Both the position numbers and the translations under genes were made by a program. A DNA stretch of 64,000 bases from Sandaracinaceae bacterium. GTDB lineage: Bacteria > Myxococcota_A > Polyangia > Polyangiales > Sandaracinaceae. The notes under the pieces are model-generated. The model had not been told where the DNA came from, searched no databases, and worked only from the letters and a program-made list of their open reading frames with translations. Shown here one piece after another: positions 44,252-53,606 of this stretch. Position 1 is the stretch's first letter; the number at the start of each line of letters is the position of its first letter. The stretch lies in NCBI GenBank assembly GCA_040218145.1, contig JAVJQK010000109.1, positions 62,001 through 126,000 on the forward strand, in the 5' to 3' direction.

Positions 44252-47200
44252 TGCACGTGGAGGGCGCACGACAGAGGAGGTCGGCACGCGGAATCCGTCT
44301 GGACCGACGGGTGCGCGCGACGCCGACCCAGCGCGACTTCTGGTCGCTGGCCGCGATGCGGCCGGGCGCCGGCAACGAGGTGGTCGCGCTCTCCGTGACG
44401 GGCGCGCTCGACGTCGACCGGCTCTCGCGGGTCCTCGACCAGCTGGAGGCGAGGCTCGACGCCTGGAGGACGCGCTTCTTCCTGGAGGAGGACACGCTCG
44501 TCGTGGAGGTCGGCCCCCCACGAGGCGCGCGCATGCAGGTGGAGGACGTGTCCGCGGCGGAGCTCGCCGCGCGCGCGGAGGCCCTCGCGAGGGAGCCCTT
44601 CGACCTCGCGGCGGGGCGCCCGATCCGCGCGACGCTCCTGCGGGCGGGCGACGAGCGCGCGGAGCTCGTCCTGGTCGCGCACCACGCCATCATCGACGGC
44701 AGCAGTCTCTTCGTCTTGCTCCCGCGCGCCATCGGGGCGCTGTACCGAGGCGAGCCCGCAGACCTCGAGCCATTCGCGCCGTGGGCCGAAGCGCAGGAGG
44801 AGGCGCGGCGTGGCGCCCCCGGGCAGGCGGCGCGCCGCTTCTGGAACGAGGTCTTGCGGGACGCACCACCTTCGCTCTCGCTCCCGACGGACCGTCCGCG
44901 CCCGGCGACGCCCAGCCTGTCGGGGCGACGGATGGGTCGACGCGTGGACGTGGACGTGGACGTGCTGCGCGCCCTGGGCCGTCCGGTCGACTTCGCGCTC
45001 ACCGCGCTCGCCACCTTGCTGCATCGAATGGCCGACGCGGACGATATGATGGTGGGCGTCACCCACGCGAACCGACGCGCCGAAGGGGCCGAGACCGCCT
45101 TCGGCTGCCTCGTCCGCACGCTCCCGCTCCGGGTGTCCCCGGGCGAGGCGTCGACGGTGGGCGAGCTGGCGGCGCAGATCCACACGCGCCGGCGCCGCGC
45201 GTTCGAGCACCTGACGGATGTCGACGAGCTCGGAGGGGACGCAGGCGGCCCCGGCCACCGCGTGATCCTGAACTACATGCCCTTCTCCGAGCGCGACGCG
45301 GCCGACTTCGGAGAGGGCCTCGGCGTTCGCGGCTGGCGCCCCGACCCGGGCTGGACGAGCACCGACCTCGCCTTCGACGTCATCGAAGAGGCCGACGGAC
45401 TCCGCTGCGTGCTCGAGTACGACGCGGCGCTGTTCGACGCGGAGACCGCCGACAGCTGGCTCGACGCCTTCGCCACCGCCCTCTCCGCCGTCCCGGCGCA
45501 CCTCGACGTGGGGCTCGGTGCCCTCCCCCTGCTCGGTCCCGAGGCGCGCGCGGCGCTGGGTCAGCTCGGCCACGGAGGTGGGCCAGCGTCGCGACCCGCG
45601 CGGGTCTACGACCTGATGGAGCTCGGGGCGGCGCACGCCGACCGAGCGCCGGCCCTGGTCCGCGAGGATCGCGCGATGGACTACCGGACGCTCTGGCGCC
45701 GGGCCGGAGCGCTCGCCGACCGGCTCGGTAGCCTCCCCATGGGCGCGCCGCCGCGGCTCGTCGGGCTCGCGACGCGCGATCCCGTCGACACCCTCGTGGC
45801 CCTCGTGGGGATCCTGCGCGCGGGCGCCGCCTACGTGCCGCTCGATCCACACCTCCCGGAAGGCCGGCTCGCTCAGATGCTGGAGGACGCGAGGCCCATC
45901 GCGGTGGTGGGAGACACCCCGCGCGAGTACGGGGCGCCGCTGCTGCGCCTCGACGAAGGCGAGTCCGACGGCCCGGGTGAGCGGGGCACCCCGTCGAGCG
46001 CCGCCTACGTCATCTTCACCAGCGGCTCGACCGGGCGGCCCAAGGGGGTGGTGGTCGCTCATCAGAACGTCGTGCACCAGATCGAGGCGAGGCAGGCGTT
46101 CTACGGCGGACGCCCCGGCGTCACGCTCAGCGCGCACTCTTACGCGTTCGACTCGGCCGTGGCCTGCGTCTTCTGGGCGCTCGTGTCGGGAGATCCGCTG
46201 GTGGTGGTGGACGAGAACGAGCGGCGCGACCCGGCGCTGCTCCGGGCCTGCATCGCGCGCCACCGCGTCGAGACCCTCGACGTTCCCCCCGCGCTCTGGG
46301 GTGAGGTGATCGCGGGCGGGGTCGAGGGCCTGTCCTCGCTGCGGACGGTGATCGTCGGCGGCGAGGCGCTCCCTCCCGCGCTCGCGCGCCGACACCTCGC
46401 GGCCCTCCCGCACGCGCGCCTCGTCAACGAGTATGGCCCAACGGAGACCACGGTGTTCTGCACCGCGCACGAGGTCGAGGAGATCTCGGAGGCGAGCGTC
46501 CCGATCGGTCGCCCGATCCACCGCACGCGCTGCCGGATCGTCGATCGCTACGGCGAGCCCGTGCCCCGGGGTGGCCGCGGAGAGCTCTGGATCGGCGGCG
46601 CCGGCGTCACGGCCGGGTACCTGCGCGACGACGCGCGCACCCGGGAGCGGTTCCTCGACGATCCGCAGCTGGGGCGCGCCTATCGCACGGGCGACAAGGC
46701 CCGCTGGGACACGCGTGGCCGGCTCCGCTTCGAGGGGCGCGTCGACGCGCAGGTCCAGATCCGGGGGCACCGCGTCGAGCCGCAGGAGGTCGTGGCCGCG
46801 CTCGAGGCCATCGACGCGGTCTCGCAGGCGCTCGTCCTGCCGATCGACGGGCCCCTCGGGCTGCGCCTCCACGCGTGGGTGGTGCCCGCGCATGGCGCGA
46901 CCTTCGACCCGGCGTGGCTGCGCGACGCGCTGCGCGCCACCCTGCCCGAGCCGATGATGCCCGCGACGATCGACCGGATCGGGACGCTGCCGCGCGCGGC
47001 GTCCGGCAAGGTGGACGCCTCCCAGCTCCCTCCCCCCGAGGCGCCGCGCGCCCACACCGACGACGCCGCGCGCTGGCGCACGGAGCCACGCACCCAGGCG
47101 GAGGACGCGATCGCCAAGGTGTTCCGCGACGTGCTCGGACTCCAGCTCCTGGACGTGCACGCGAGCTTCTTCGATCTCGGCGGCACCTCGCTCACCGCCG

Positions 47201-48129
47201 TGCGCGCGCTCTCTCGGATCCACGACGCGCTCGGCGTGCGCGTGCCGCTGAGCGCCTTCGTGCGTTCGCCCAGCGTGGCCGCCCTGGCCGAGCACCTCCA
47301 CGGCGAGGGCGTGCTGGCCGAGGAGCCGCTCGTCGTGCGGATCCGAGAGGGTGAGGGGCCCCCGCTGTGGCTGCTGCACCCGGTCGGAGGGCACGTGGTC
47401 TACGGCGAAGAGATCGCCAAACGCCTGGACGCGTCCATCCCGCTCTACGGGATCCAGGCGCGAGGGCTGGACGGCCATCAGCCGCCGCTCTCGCGGATGG
47501 GCGAGATCGCGTCGCTCTACGTCTCGCTGATCCGCGAAGCGCAGCCCGAGGGCCCGTACTTCATCGCGGGTCCGTCGCAGGGCGGGCTGGCCGCGCTCGA
47601 GATCGCCCAGCGGCTCCGCGCGGCGGGACAAGACGTGCGGCTCCTGGCGATGCTCGACTGCTGGGCGCCTGGCTTCCCCCGCAGGACGGGGCTCGGACGC
47701 AGGGTGCTCGACCACGCGGCGGCGATGCGAGCGCGCCCCTGGACCGAGCGCCTCGGCTATCTACGCGAGAAGGCGGAGCGGCGCTGGAAGAAGCTGGAGC
47801 ACGAGGTGTGGCGCTATCGCTACCGCGAGCGCGGCGACGAGGGCGCGATCTACGACACGCTGCTCGAGGTCCAGAGCGCCTACGAGGCCGCGGCGGACGC
47901 CTACGAAGTGCGGCCCTATCCCGGCCGCGTCCACGTCTTCCGCGCGCTGCGCGTGCCGGTCAGCCCCGGCCTCCGCTTCGACGATCCCACCTGCGGCTGG
48001 GCCGCGTTCGCGCGCGGCGGCGTGGAGGTCATCGACGTCGACGCCGAGCACAAGGACATGCTCGACCCGCCCCACGTCGAGCGGGTGGCCGAGGCGTTCG
48101 AGAGGCTCGTCACCACCCTGCGCGGCTGA
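44251..48129 (+). CDS. Single-module nonribosomal peptide synthetase (C-A-T-TE)
   Basis: 1292 aa. Condensation domain (about 22-440) with HHAIIDG at 144-150. Adenylation domain (about 450-930) with IFTSGSTGRPKG, NEYGPTETTV, YRTGDKARW, GRVDAQVQIRGHR and LPRAASGKVD. Thiolation domain with Ser980 in DLGGTSLTAV. Type I thioesterase with Ser1109 in GPSQGG and a late His in DAEHKDM. All catalytic residues look intact. By alignment to GrsA the specificity positions read D, S, A, A, I, G, E, V, F, K; I cannot assign an amino acid. With no other module it may condense a carrier-bound or free acyl donor with one amino acid. The start is unclear: GTG 44251 gives the longest frame, GTG 44311 suits the domain and promoter. 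No MbtH or carrier gene nearby. Confidence 0.92.
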   Translation: MHVEGARQRRSARGIRLDRRVRATPTQRDFWSLAAMRPGAGNEVVALSVTGALDVDRLSRVLDQLEARLDAWRTRFFLEEDTLVVEVGPPRGARMQVEDVSAAELAARAEALAREPFDLAAGRPIRATLLRAGDERAELVLVAHHAIIDGSSLFVLLPRAIGALYRGEPADLEPFAPWAEAQEEARRGAPGQAARRFWNEVLRDAPPSLSLPTDRPRPATPSLSGRRMGRRVDVDVDVLRALGRPVDFALTALATLLHRMADADDMMVGVTHANRRAEGAETAFGCLVRTLPLRVSPGEASTVGELAAQIHTRRRRAFEHLTDVDELGGDAGGPGHRVILNYMPFSERDAADFGEGLGVRGWRPDPGWTSTDLAFDVIEEADGLRCVLEYDAALFDAETADSWLDAFATALSAVPAHLDVGLGALPLLGPEARAALGQLGHGGGPASRPARVYDLMELGAAHADRAPALVREDRAMDYRTLWRRAGALADRLGSLPMGAPPRLVGLATRDPVDTLVALVGILRAGAAYVPLDPHLPEGRLAQMLEDARPIAVVGDTPREYGAPLLRLDEGESDGPGERGTPSSAAYVIFTSGSTGRPKGVVVAHQNVVHQIEARQAFYGGRPGVTLSAHSYAFDSAVACVFWALVSGDPLVVVDENERRDPALLRACIARHRVETLDVPPALWGEVIAGGVEGLSSLRTVIVGGEALPPALARRHLAALPHARLVNEYGPTETTVFCTAHEVEEISEASVPIGRPIHRTRCRIVDRYGEPVPRGGRGELWIGGAGVTAGYLRDDARTRERFLDDPQLGRAYRTGDKARWDTRGRLRFEGRVDAQVQIRGHRVEPQEVVAALEAIDAVSQALVLPIDGPLGLRLHAWVVPAHGATFDPAWLRDALRATLPEPMMPATIDRIGTLPRAASGKVDASQLPPPEAPRAHTDDAARWRTEPRTQAEDAIAKVFRDVLGLQLLDVHASFFDLGGTSLTAVRALSRIHDALGVRVPLSAFVRSPSVAALAEHLHGEGVLAEEPLVVRIREGEGPPLWLLHPVGGHVVYGEEIAKRLDASIPLYGIQARGLDGHQPPLSRMGEIASLYVSLIREAQPEGPYFIAGPSQGGLAALEIAQRLRAAGQDVRLLAMLDCWAPGFPRRTGLGRRVLDHAAAMRARPWTERLGYLREKAERRWKKLEHEVWRYRYRERGDEGAIYDTLLEVQSAYEAAADAYEVRPYPGRVHVFRALRVPVSPGLRFDDPTCGWAAFARGGVEVIDVDAEHKDMLDPPHVERVAEAFERLVTTLRG

Positions 48130-48157
48130 CCCCGCGCAAGCGTGGTAGAGCTGGGCG

Positions 48158-48808
48158 ATGGAGGTCCTCGACGCATCGTTCGTCGCCGCGGCGACTCGCC
48201 AAGAAGCGCTCCCCGCGCCCGCGTTCGCCGAGATCGCGTTCGCGGGTCGCTCGAACGTCGGCAAGTCGAGCCTGATCAACAAGCTCGTCGGGCGTCGAAA
48301 GCTCGTCCGCACCAGCTCCACCCCGGGCGCCACGCGCGGGCTCGCGCTCTTCCGCGCGCGGCTCCGGCTGGACGAGGACGAGGCGCTGCTCGACCTCGTG
48401 GATCTCCCTGGCTACGGCTACGCGAAGCGCAGCAAGACCGAGCGGCGCTCGTGGGGCCCGATGATCGAGAGCTTCCTGACCGATCGCGTCGGGCTGCGCG
48501 CGGTCGTGGTCATCATGGACATCCGGCGCGGGCCCGAGGACGACGACGCGCAGCTCCTCGAGTTCCTGGCCCACATCGGCGTGCCCGCCATCCTCGTGGC
48601 CACCAAGCTCGACAAGCTCCCGGCGAACAAGCGCAAGCCGGAGCTGGCCAAGCTCAAGGGCGTGCTCGGCCAGAAGCCGGTCGGGTTCTCCGCCGTGAGC
48701 GGGGACGGAGTCGACGCGCTCTGGACGCGCATCCTCTACGCGGCGTCCATCCTCGGCCCCACCCTCGAAGGCGCGCCCCGCGAAGACGAGCCTCAGCGAG
48801 ACGCGTAG
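48158..48808 (+). CDS. engB: Ribosome biogenesis GTPase EngB/YsxC
   Basis: 216-aa TrmE-Era-EngA-EngB-Septin-type GTPase needed for 50S assembly and cell division. G1 is FAGRSNVGKSSLINKLVGR, G2 STPGATRG, G3 LDLVDLPGYGYAKRSKTER, G4 VATKLDKLP and G5 FSAVSGDG. The GYGYAKRSK stretch is diagnostic. Length is normal with a short Glu/Pro tail. Its end overlaps the convergent SRPBCC gene by 16 bases. Confidence 0.95.
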   Translation: MEVLDASFVAAATRQEALPAPAFAEIAFAGRSNVGKSSLINKLVGRRKLVRTSSTPGATRGLALFRARLRLDEDEALLDLVDLPGYGYAKRSKTERRSWGPMIESFLTDRVGLRAVVVIMDIRRGPEDDDAQLLEFLAHIGVPAILVATKLDKLPANKRKPELAKLKGVLGQKPVGFSAVSGDGVDALWTRILYAASILGPTLEGAPREDEPQRDA

Positions 48809-49473
48809 GCGCGGCCGCCCGAGCCGTGCATGTAGGTGCGGATGGTCTCGGGGACGCGGAGCATCCAGTCGTGGATCTCCCCGCGCACGAGGCCGCCCAG
48901 CATGCCGCCGCCCGGATCGGCCATGACGCCGAAGCTCACGAGCGATCGATCTTCGTCGTCCTCGAAGGGCGCCACGGAGAGGAAGCCCCACGCGGCCCGC
49001 AGATCGTTGGGGCGCTGCCGATCGAGCCGGAACGTGATGTCGCGCCGGTCGTGGTCGTAGCGCATGCGCAGGTGGTAGCTCGCGCTGGTGAAGCCCATCG
49101 CGTGGCGGAAGCGCACGGTGCGCTGCCCCGGGGCGTGAGAGACGACGCGCGCGGACTCGACCGCGGGCAGCATGCGGCGGTAGCTCGCCTCGTCACACAT
49201 CGCGCGCCAGGTCACCTCGACCGGCTGATCGACGACCTGCCAGCTGTTGCCGCCGATGAGCCGGAGTTGCCCGCGGCGGCGCTGGCTGCGGCGCACCACG
49301 AGCCGCCCGTCGGCGAGGCGCTGACGCTCGTCGGCGCTGAAACCCTCGGCCTGCTGCGCGCCCGAACGGGAGAGCAGGCCCGGCGAGACCAGCACGGCCC
49401 CGAGCGCGAAGAGCGCGCCCATCGCCAGGACCGAGGTCCGGACGAAGCCGCTGCGCCGTAGATGCGTGCTCAT
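48793..49473 (-). CDS. SRPBCC/START-like exported protein
   Basis: 226 aa. A basic N-terminus and hydrophobic segment (VRTSVLAMGALFALGAVLVS) form a signal or anchor. The rest resembles a polyketide-cyclase/START fold: RRGQLRLIGGNSWQVVDQPV, EVTWRAMCDEASYRRMLPAV, then VRFRHAMGFTSASYHLRMRY and EDRSLVSFGVMADPGG. The fold normally binds a lipid or aromatic in a cavity. I chose ATG 49473, because upstream in-frame sequence is the G-rich repeat described separately. Function unknown. Confidence 0.6.
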   Translation of the reverse strand: MSTHLRRSGFVRTSVLAMGALFALGAVLVSPGLLSRSGAQQAEGFSADERQRLADGRLVVRRSQRRRGQLRLIGGNSWQVVDQPVEVTWRAMCDEASYRRMLPAVESARVVSHAPGQRTVRFRHAMGFTSASYHLRMRYDHDRRDITFRLDRQRPNDLRAAWGFLSVAPFEDDEDRSLVSFGVMADPGGGMLGGLVRGEIHDWMLRVPETIRTYMHGSGGRAYASR

Positions 49474-49523
49474 CCCTTCGGCAAGCATGTCATGTGCGGA
49501 TGCTCCATGCACGGCGAGCCTCT

Positions 49524-49550
49524 GGCAGGCTGCTGCCGCAGCAGCCTGCC
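49524..49550. repeat. Perfect 13-bp inverted repeat
   Basis: GGCAGGCTGCTGC and GCAGCAGCCTGCC flank a single C. On the minus strand it lies after mepA and before the SRPBCC gene. No T-run follows, so it may be an mRNA-end hairpin, a REP-like element or a protein site. Confidence 0.75.
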
Positions 49551-49551
49551 A

Positions 49552-49584
49552 CCCTTGCCCCTGCCCTTGCCCGTGCCCATGCCC
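49552..49584 (-). other. Predicted G-quadruplex motif
   Basis: On the minus strand six runs of GGG are separated by three-base loops (GGGCATGGGCACGGGCAAGG and on), the ideal pattern for a parallel G-quadruplex. It sits one base from the 13-bp hairpin, between mepA and the SRPBCC gene. Confidence 0.6.
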
Positions 49585-49629
49585 GCGGCTTCCTGGCAAG
49601 ATCAGGCGCGCCAAAGAGGCAGAAGCCTC

Positions 49630-50412
49630 CTACCGACGCGGCGGACGACCCGGGTACCACGGATGAAACGGTCCGCGGTCTTCGCAGCGGGGGCGCTCGC
49701 GCGGGTTGCAGTACACGCGCACGTGGAAGTGGTTGTCGTGGGGATGGCCGCTCGGCTGGCCCATCACGCGTGACGCCCGGTCGAGCAGCACCCGCGGCGC
49801 GCCCCGTCGGCGGCCTTCGCGGAGCAGCCGGCGGCGCAGCGCGTTCGAGACGAAGATGTGCTGCACGCGGGCGTCGCCGTCGGCCACCAGCTTCGCGACC
49901 AGCTCCCAGTTCCGGGCGTCGTCGAAGCGGAGCATCGCGTTCGGGCCGCGCCCGACCCCATCGGCGCCGAAGCGGGCGAAGGCGAACGCGTCGTAGGGGC
50001 GGCCGTTCGCGTCGGTCATGTAGAAGCCGATGTCGACGTCACGCCCCGACTGGTGGCTGCGGTGGCCATCGATGTGTCCGCCTTCGCGGGCGCTGATCTC
50101 GCCGATCGACAGCTTCGCGCCCGGGAGGCGCTGCTCGACCCGGGCCGCCGCGCGCTCGAGGAGCTGCACGAGCTGCCACGTGCCCCAGTGGTTGCCGGCC
50201 TCTGCGTATTCGCCGACGTACCGCACGCGCGCGCTCTCGCGGAGCTTCACGCCTCGCGCCAGGCGGCCGCGCCAGGCCAGGCCGATCGAGCGGCTCCGGT
50301 GCGCGCGCGGGCTCCTCGCCTCGCGTCCCCCCTCGCCCCGCGGGGTCGCCGAAGCGACCGAAGCGAGCGAAGCCACGGAGAGGAGCACGAGCAGGACGGC
50401 GAAGCGGCGCAT
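49630..50412 (-). CDS. MepA-like penicillin-insensitive murein endopeptidase
   Basis: 260-aa periplasmic LAS-type zinc peptidase that cuts D-Ala-meso-DAP cross-links in peptidoglycan. Signal peptide MRRFAVLLVLLSVASLASVA. Zinc and catalytic motifs: HRSHQSGRDVDIGFY, and the C-terminal GHPHDNHFHVRVYC. RYVGEYAEAGNHWGTWQLVQ and KLSIGEISAREGGHIDGHRS also fit the family. The C-terminus has a short Pro/Arg tail. ATG 50412 opens the signal peptide. Divergent from the ASPIC lipoprotein. Confidence 0.88.
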   Translation of the reverse strand: MRRFAVLLVLLSVASLASVASATPRGEGGREARSPRAHRSRSIGLAWRGRLARGVKLRESARVRYVGEYAEAGNHWGTWQLVQLLERAAARVEQRLPGAKLSIGEISAREGGHIDGHRSHQSGRDVDIGFYMTDANGRPYDAFAFARFGADGVGRGPNAMLRFDDARNWELVAKLVADGDARVQHIFVSNALRRRLLREGRRRGAPRVLLDRASRVMGQPSGHPHDNHFHVRVYCNPRERPRCEDRGPFHPWYPGRPPRR

Positions 50413-50503
50413 GGCTCCCATCTCCCGGACGGAGGGCCCTGGGGGCAAGAAATCCGCAAGTCGGCGCTGAAAACATCCGCTGTCGTGGCGCGAGCGGTCG
50501 CGG

Positions 50504-52216
50504 GTGCCCTACCCTGTCTTCGTGAACCGTGCGCCGATCTCGCCGATCGGGGCGGCCTTCGCGGTCTTGGCTTGTTGGTCTCTCGCGTGCGGGTCCCCCA
50601 CCCCGCCGCCGCCCGTCGACGCGGGCAGCGGGGAGGACGCGTTCACCCCGCCGCCCACTCCAGACGCGGGGCCGGCGTACGTGCGGAGGCCGCCGCCGGA
50701 CGCGGTCACCGTCGCCGAGCTCGCGGGCGTCGAGGTCGAGGTGCCGGACGCCCTCTTCGATCATCTGCCCGACCGCATGGGCGGTGGCGTGTGCCCCCTC
50801 GATCTCGACGGGGTGCCGCCGATGGATCTCGCCTTCGCGCTGCGGACCGGGGTGAGGCTCTACGCGGCGTCCGCGCCGCTGGCGTACGTCGACGTGACCG
50901 AGGCGTACGCGCTCGACGCGGACAGCGCGATGGGCTGCCTCGCCTTCGACGCCGAGGGGGACGGGGACACGGACCTCCTGGTGACGGACCGCGGCGCGAT
51001 CCGGCTCTTCGAGCGAGAGGGAGGCGGCTTCACGGAGCACACCGAGCGGCTCGGGCTGACCCTGGACCCGCGCGACGTCTACACCTCGGCCGCCGCGGGC
51101 GACGTGGACGGAGACGGCGACATCGACCTGCTCGTCGCGGGCAACATCCGCTACGACACCGCGAACTTCGACGCGCTCTGCGAGCCCTACTGCGGCAGCA
51201 TGCTCACCATTCACGACGCCATCCCGAACCTGCTGCTGGCGCGGGACGGGGACGGCTACGAGGACGTGACCTGGGAGCTGGCCCCCGAGCTGACGGTGGC
51301 GGAGATGACGCTCGTCGTCGCGATCACCGACCTGAACGGCGACGACGCCGTCGACCTCTACGTGGGCAATGATCTGGGCGGGACGTACCACGACCGCGCG
51401 TTGAGCCGGGAGGCGGACGGCGTCTACCGCGACCACTACCTCCGCATCGGGCTCGGCCACGACGCGCGCGGCTTCGGCAACTGCACGATGGGGTTCTCGA
51501 GCGCCGACGTGGACGGCGACGGTCGGATCGACCACGTCGTGACGAGCTTCGCCAACGACCCGACCACGCTCTTCCTGTGCGGCGACGACGGCTGGTGCGA
51601 GCCGCAGCGCGCCGAGGTCTCGGGCACCGACGCCACCCGCGCCTCCTTCCGGTGGGGCGCGATGCTCGTCGACCTCGATCTCGACGGCCGCCCGGAGCTC
51701 TTCGAGGCCACGGGCCACATCTTCAGCGACGCGGAGCTCGAGAGCTCGGGGGAGCTGCGCGACCAGCCCGCGAACCTGATGTGGAACGTCGATGGCGCCT
51801 TCGAGCCCGTCGAGGCGAGCGCGGAGGACGGACGCGCCACGCCCCGGAGCACGCGCGGCGTCGCCTACACCGACGTCGATCTCGACGGCCGGCCGGACGT
51901 GGTGCTCGCCCCCGCGGTCGGGCGGCCGGCGATCCTGCGGAACACCTGGGAGTCCGCGGGCCGGGCCCTGTGGGTGAGCCTCCGAGGCCGCGCGCCCAAC
52001 GCCGACGCGCTCGGCGCGCGCGTGCGAGTGCACACCTCGGAGGGGGTGCTGGTCCAGGATCGCCGCGCGGGTGAGGGCTACCTCGGGAGCTTCGATCCGC
52101 GGCTCGTCTTCGGGGTCCCGCGCGGGCGCCCGGTCGACGTCGAGGTGCGGTGGCCGAGCGGAGAGACCTCCTGGACGCGCGACGTGCGAGGAGGCGACGT
52201 GACGATCCGCGAGTGA
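50504..52216 (+). CDS. FG-GAP/ASPIC-UnbV (CRTAC1-like) lipoprotein
   Basis: 570 aa, GTG start. The signal ends in a lipobox (FAVLACWSLACGSP), then a Pro/Asp-rich linker. The body is a beta-propeller of VCBS/FG-GAP blades with calcium-loop signatures (DAEGDGDTDLLVTD, GDVDGDGDIDLLVAG, ADVDGDGRIDHVV, DVDLDGRPDVVLAP). The last 75 residues are an ASPIC/UnbV domain (NADALGARVRVHTSEGVLVQ, GEGYLGSFDPRLVFGVPRG, VEVRWPSGET). Relatives are CRTAC1-type secreted proteins; likely surface-exposed, calcium-binding and adhesive, though no specific role is known. Confidence 0.88.
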   Translation: MPYPVFVNRAPISPIGAAFAVLACWSLACGSPTPPPPVDAGSGEDAFTPPPTPDAGPAYVRRPPPDAVTVAELAGVEVEVPDALFDHLPDRMGGGVCPLDLDGVPPMDLAFALRTGVRLYAASAPLAYVDVTEAYALDADSAMGCLAFDAEGDGDTDLLVTDRGAIRLFEREGGGFTEHTERLGLTLDPRDVYTSAAAGDVDGDGDIDLLVAGNIRYDTANFDALCEPYCGSMLTIHDAIPNLLLARDGDGYEDVTWELAPELTVAEMTLVVAITDLNGDDAVDLYVGNDLGGTYHDRALSREADGVYRDHYLRIGLGHDARGFGNCTMGFSSADVDGDGRIDHVVTSFANDPTTLFLCGDDGWCEPQRAEVSGTDATRASFRWGAMLVDLDLDGRPELFEATGHIFSDAELESSGELRDQPANLMWNVDGAFEPVEASAEDGRATPRSTRGVAYTDVDLDGRPDVVLAPAVGRPAILRNTWESAGRALWVSLRGRAPNADALGARVRVHTSEGVLVQDRRAGEGYLGSFDPRLVFGVPRGRPVDVEVRWPSGETSWTRDVRGGDVTIRE

Positions 52217-52235
52217 TCGCCACGTCGCCGCGCTT

Positions 52236-53606
52236 CTACGCCACCGCGATCGTCAGCCTGGACTCCTCTCGCTGGCGCGCCCGCGAGCGACGCGCGTGCG
52301 GGAGCCAGCCCAGCCGCTCGAGGCGCCACCAGAACAAGATCGCCGCGGCGGAGATCTCGAAGCAGAGGCCGATCCAGCCGCCGAGCGCCCCGAGGCCGAG
52401 CACGCTCCCGAGCAGCCACGCGGCCGGAGGCGTGCACACCCACGCGGCCACGATGCCGATCAGGGCGGGGTAGCGCACGTCCCCCGTCCCGCGGAGCACG
52501 CCCCGCGCGATCACCGCCGCGCCGTCCGCGATCTGGAAGAGCGCGCCCGCCCAGAGCAAGCCGACGGTGACGGCCCGAAGCGCGGGATCCTCGGTGAAGA
52601 CGGAGGCGATGAACGGCGCGCCGACGACGAGCCCCACCGTGCAAGCCGTCATGTAGACGAGCCCGACGGTGCCCGCGAGCCTCGCGACCCGCCTGACGAG
52701 ACGCACCTCGCCCGCGCCGACCGCGTGCCCGGTGAGCACGCCCGCCGCCTCCGCCAGCGCCACCGTGGGCAAGAAGCAGAAGTGCACGACCTGCAGCGCG
52801 ATCTGATGCGCCGCGAGCTGAAGCTCACCCGTGGTCGAGATGATCGTGGTCAGCAGCGCGAACGAGCCCACCTCGAGCCAGAACTGGAGCGCGGTGGGCA
52901 GGCCGACCGTCCACAGCGCGCGGAGATCCGCGACGCGCACGGGCGAGAGGGTCCACGGCACGCGGAGCGCGAGGACCGACAGCTCCACCGAGTGCCCCAC
53001 CAGGGTCGACCAGGCGGCGCCCGCCACCCCCCAGCCGAGGTGCACGATGAGCACGTAGTCGAGCGCGACGTTGACGAGGTTGCCCGCGATCGAGGCGACC
53101 ATCGGTTTGCGCGTGTCGCCGAGCCCGTAGCGGTGCTCGCGGAGCGCGACGTAGGTCAGCACGATCGGCGCCGCGAGCATGCGGATCGCGAGGTAGGTCT
53201 CGGCCGCGTCCGCCGCCGCCAGGCTCGCGGTCAGGTGGTGCAGCTGGCCCGCGACGAGTCGACCGACGCCGAGCATCACCACGCCGAGCGCGACGGCGAA
53301 GACGAGCCCGCCGCTCAGCCAGGTCGCGGCGCGCCCGGGACGGCCCGCGCCCACCGCCTGGCTCGCGAGGATCTTCACGCCCCGCATCAGCCCGAACCCG
53401 AAGCACATGATCGTGAAGGCGGCGACGCCGCCCAGCCCGACGCCCGCGAGCGCCGACGCCCCGAGCCGACCGACGAAGAGCGTGTCGGAGAGCGTCATGA
53501 CGCTGTAGCTCAGCGTCGAGACGACGATCGGCCACGCCAGCCGCATCAGCTCGGGGAAGGGTCTGTGCCTCCATTGCGAGGTTCCGCTCGGTGTCGCGCT
53601 CTCCAC
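52236..53606 (-). CDS. MATE family efflux transporter
   Basis: 456-aa inner-membrane protein with 12 hydrophobic segments in two similar halves. The N-terminal block LAWPIVVSTLSYSVMTLSDT, LFVGRLGASALAGVGLGG and the second-half block LQFWLEVGSFALLTTIISTT mark the MatE domains, which export cationic drugs or metabolites using Na+ or H+. The GTG start is preceded by GGAGG seven bases upstream. No regulator is adjacent. Substrate unknown. Convergent with the ASPIC gene, 19 bases apart. Confidence 0.9.
   Translation of the reverse strand: MESATPSGTSQWRHRPFPELMRLAWPIVVSTLSYSVMTLSDTLFVGRLGASALAGVGLGGVAAFTIMCFGFGLMRGVKILASQAVGAGRPGRAATWLSGGLVFAVALGVVMLGVGRLVAGQLHHLTASLAAADAAETYLAIRMLAAPIVLTYVALREHRYGLGDTRKPMVASIAGNLVNVALDYVLIVHLGWGVAGAAWSTLVGHSVELSVLALRVPWTLSPVRVADLRALWTVGLPTALQFWLEVGSFALLTTIISTTGELQLAAHQIALQVVHFCFLPTVALAEAAGVLTGHAVGAGEVRLVRRVARLAGTVGLVYMTACTVGLVVGAPFIASVFTEDPALRAVTVGLLWAGALFQIADGAAVIARGVLRGTGDVRYPALIGIVAAWVCTPPAAWLLGSVLGLGALGGWIGLCFEISAAAILFWWRLERLGWLPHARRSRARQREESRLTIAVA

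Noticed and set aside
49552-49584. CCC-spaced repeat considered as a CRISPR array
   Set aside because: Units are six bases with no spacers; it fits a G-quadruplex motif instead.
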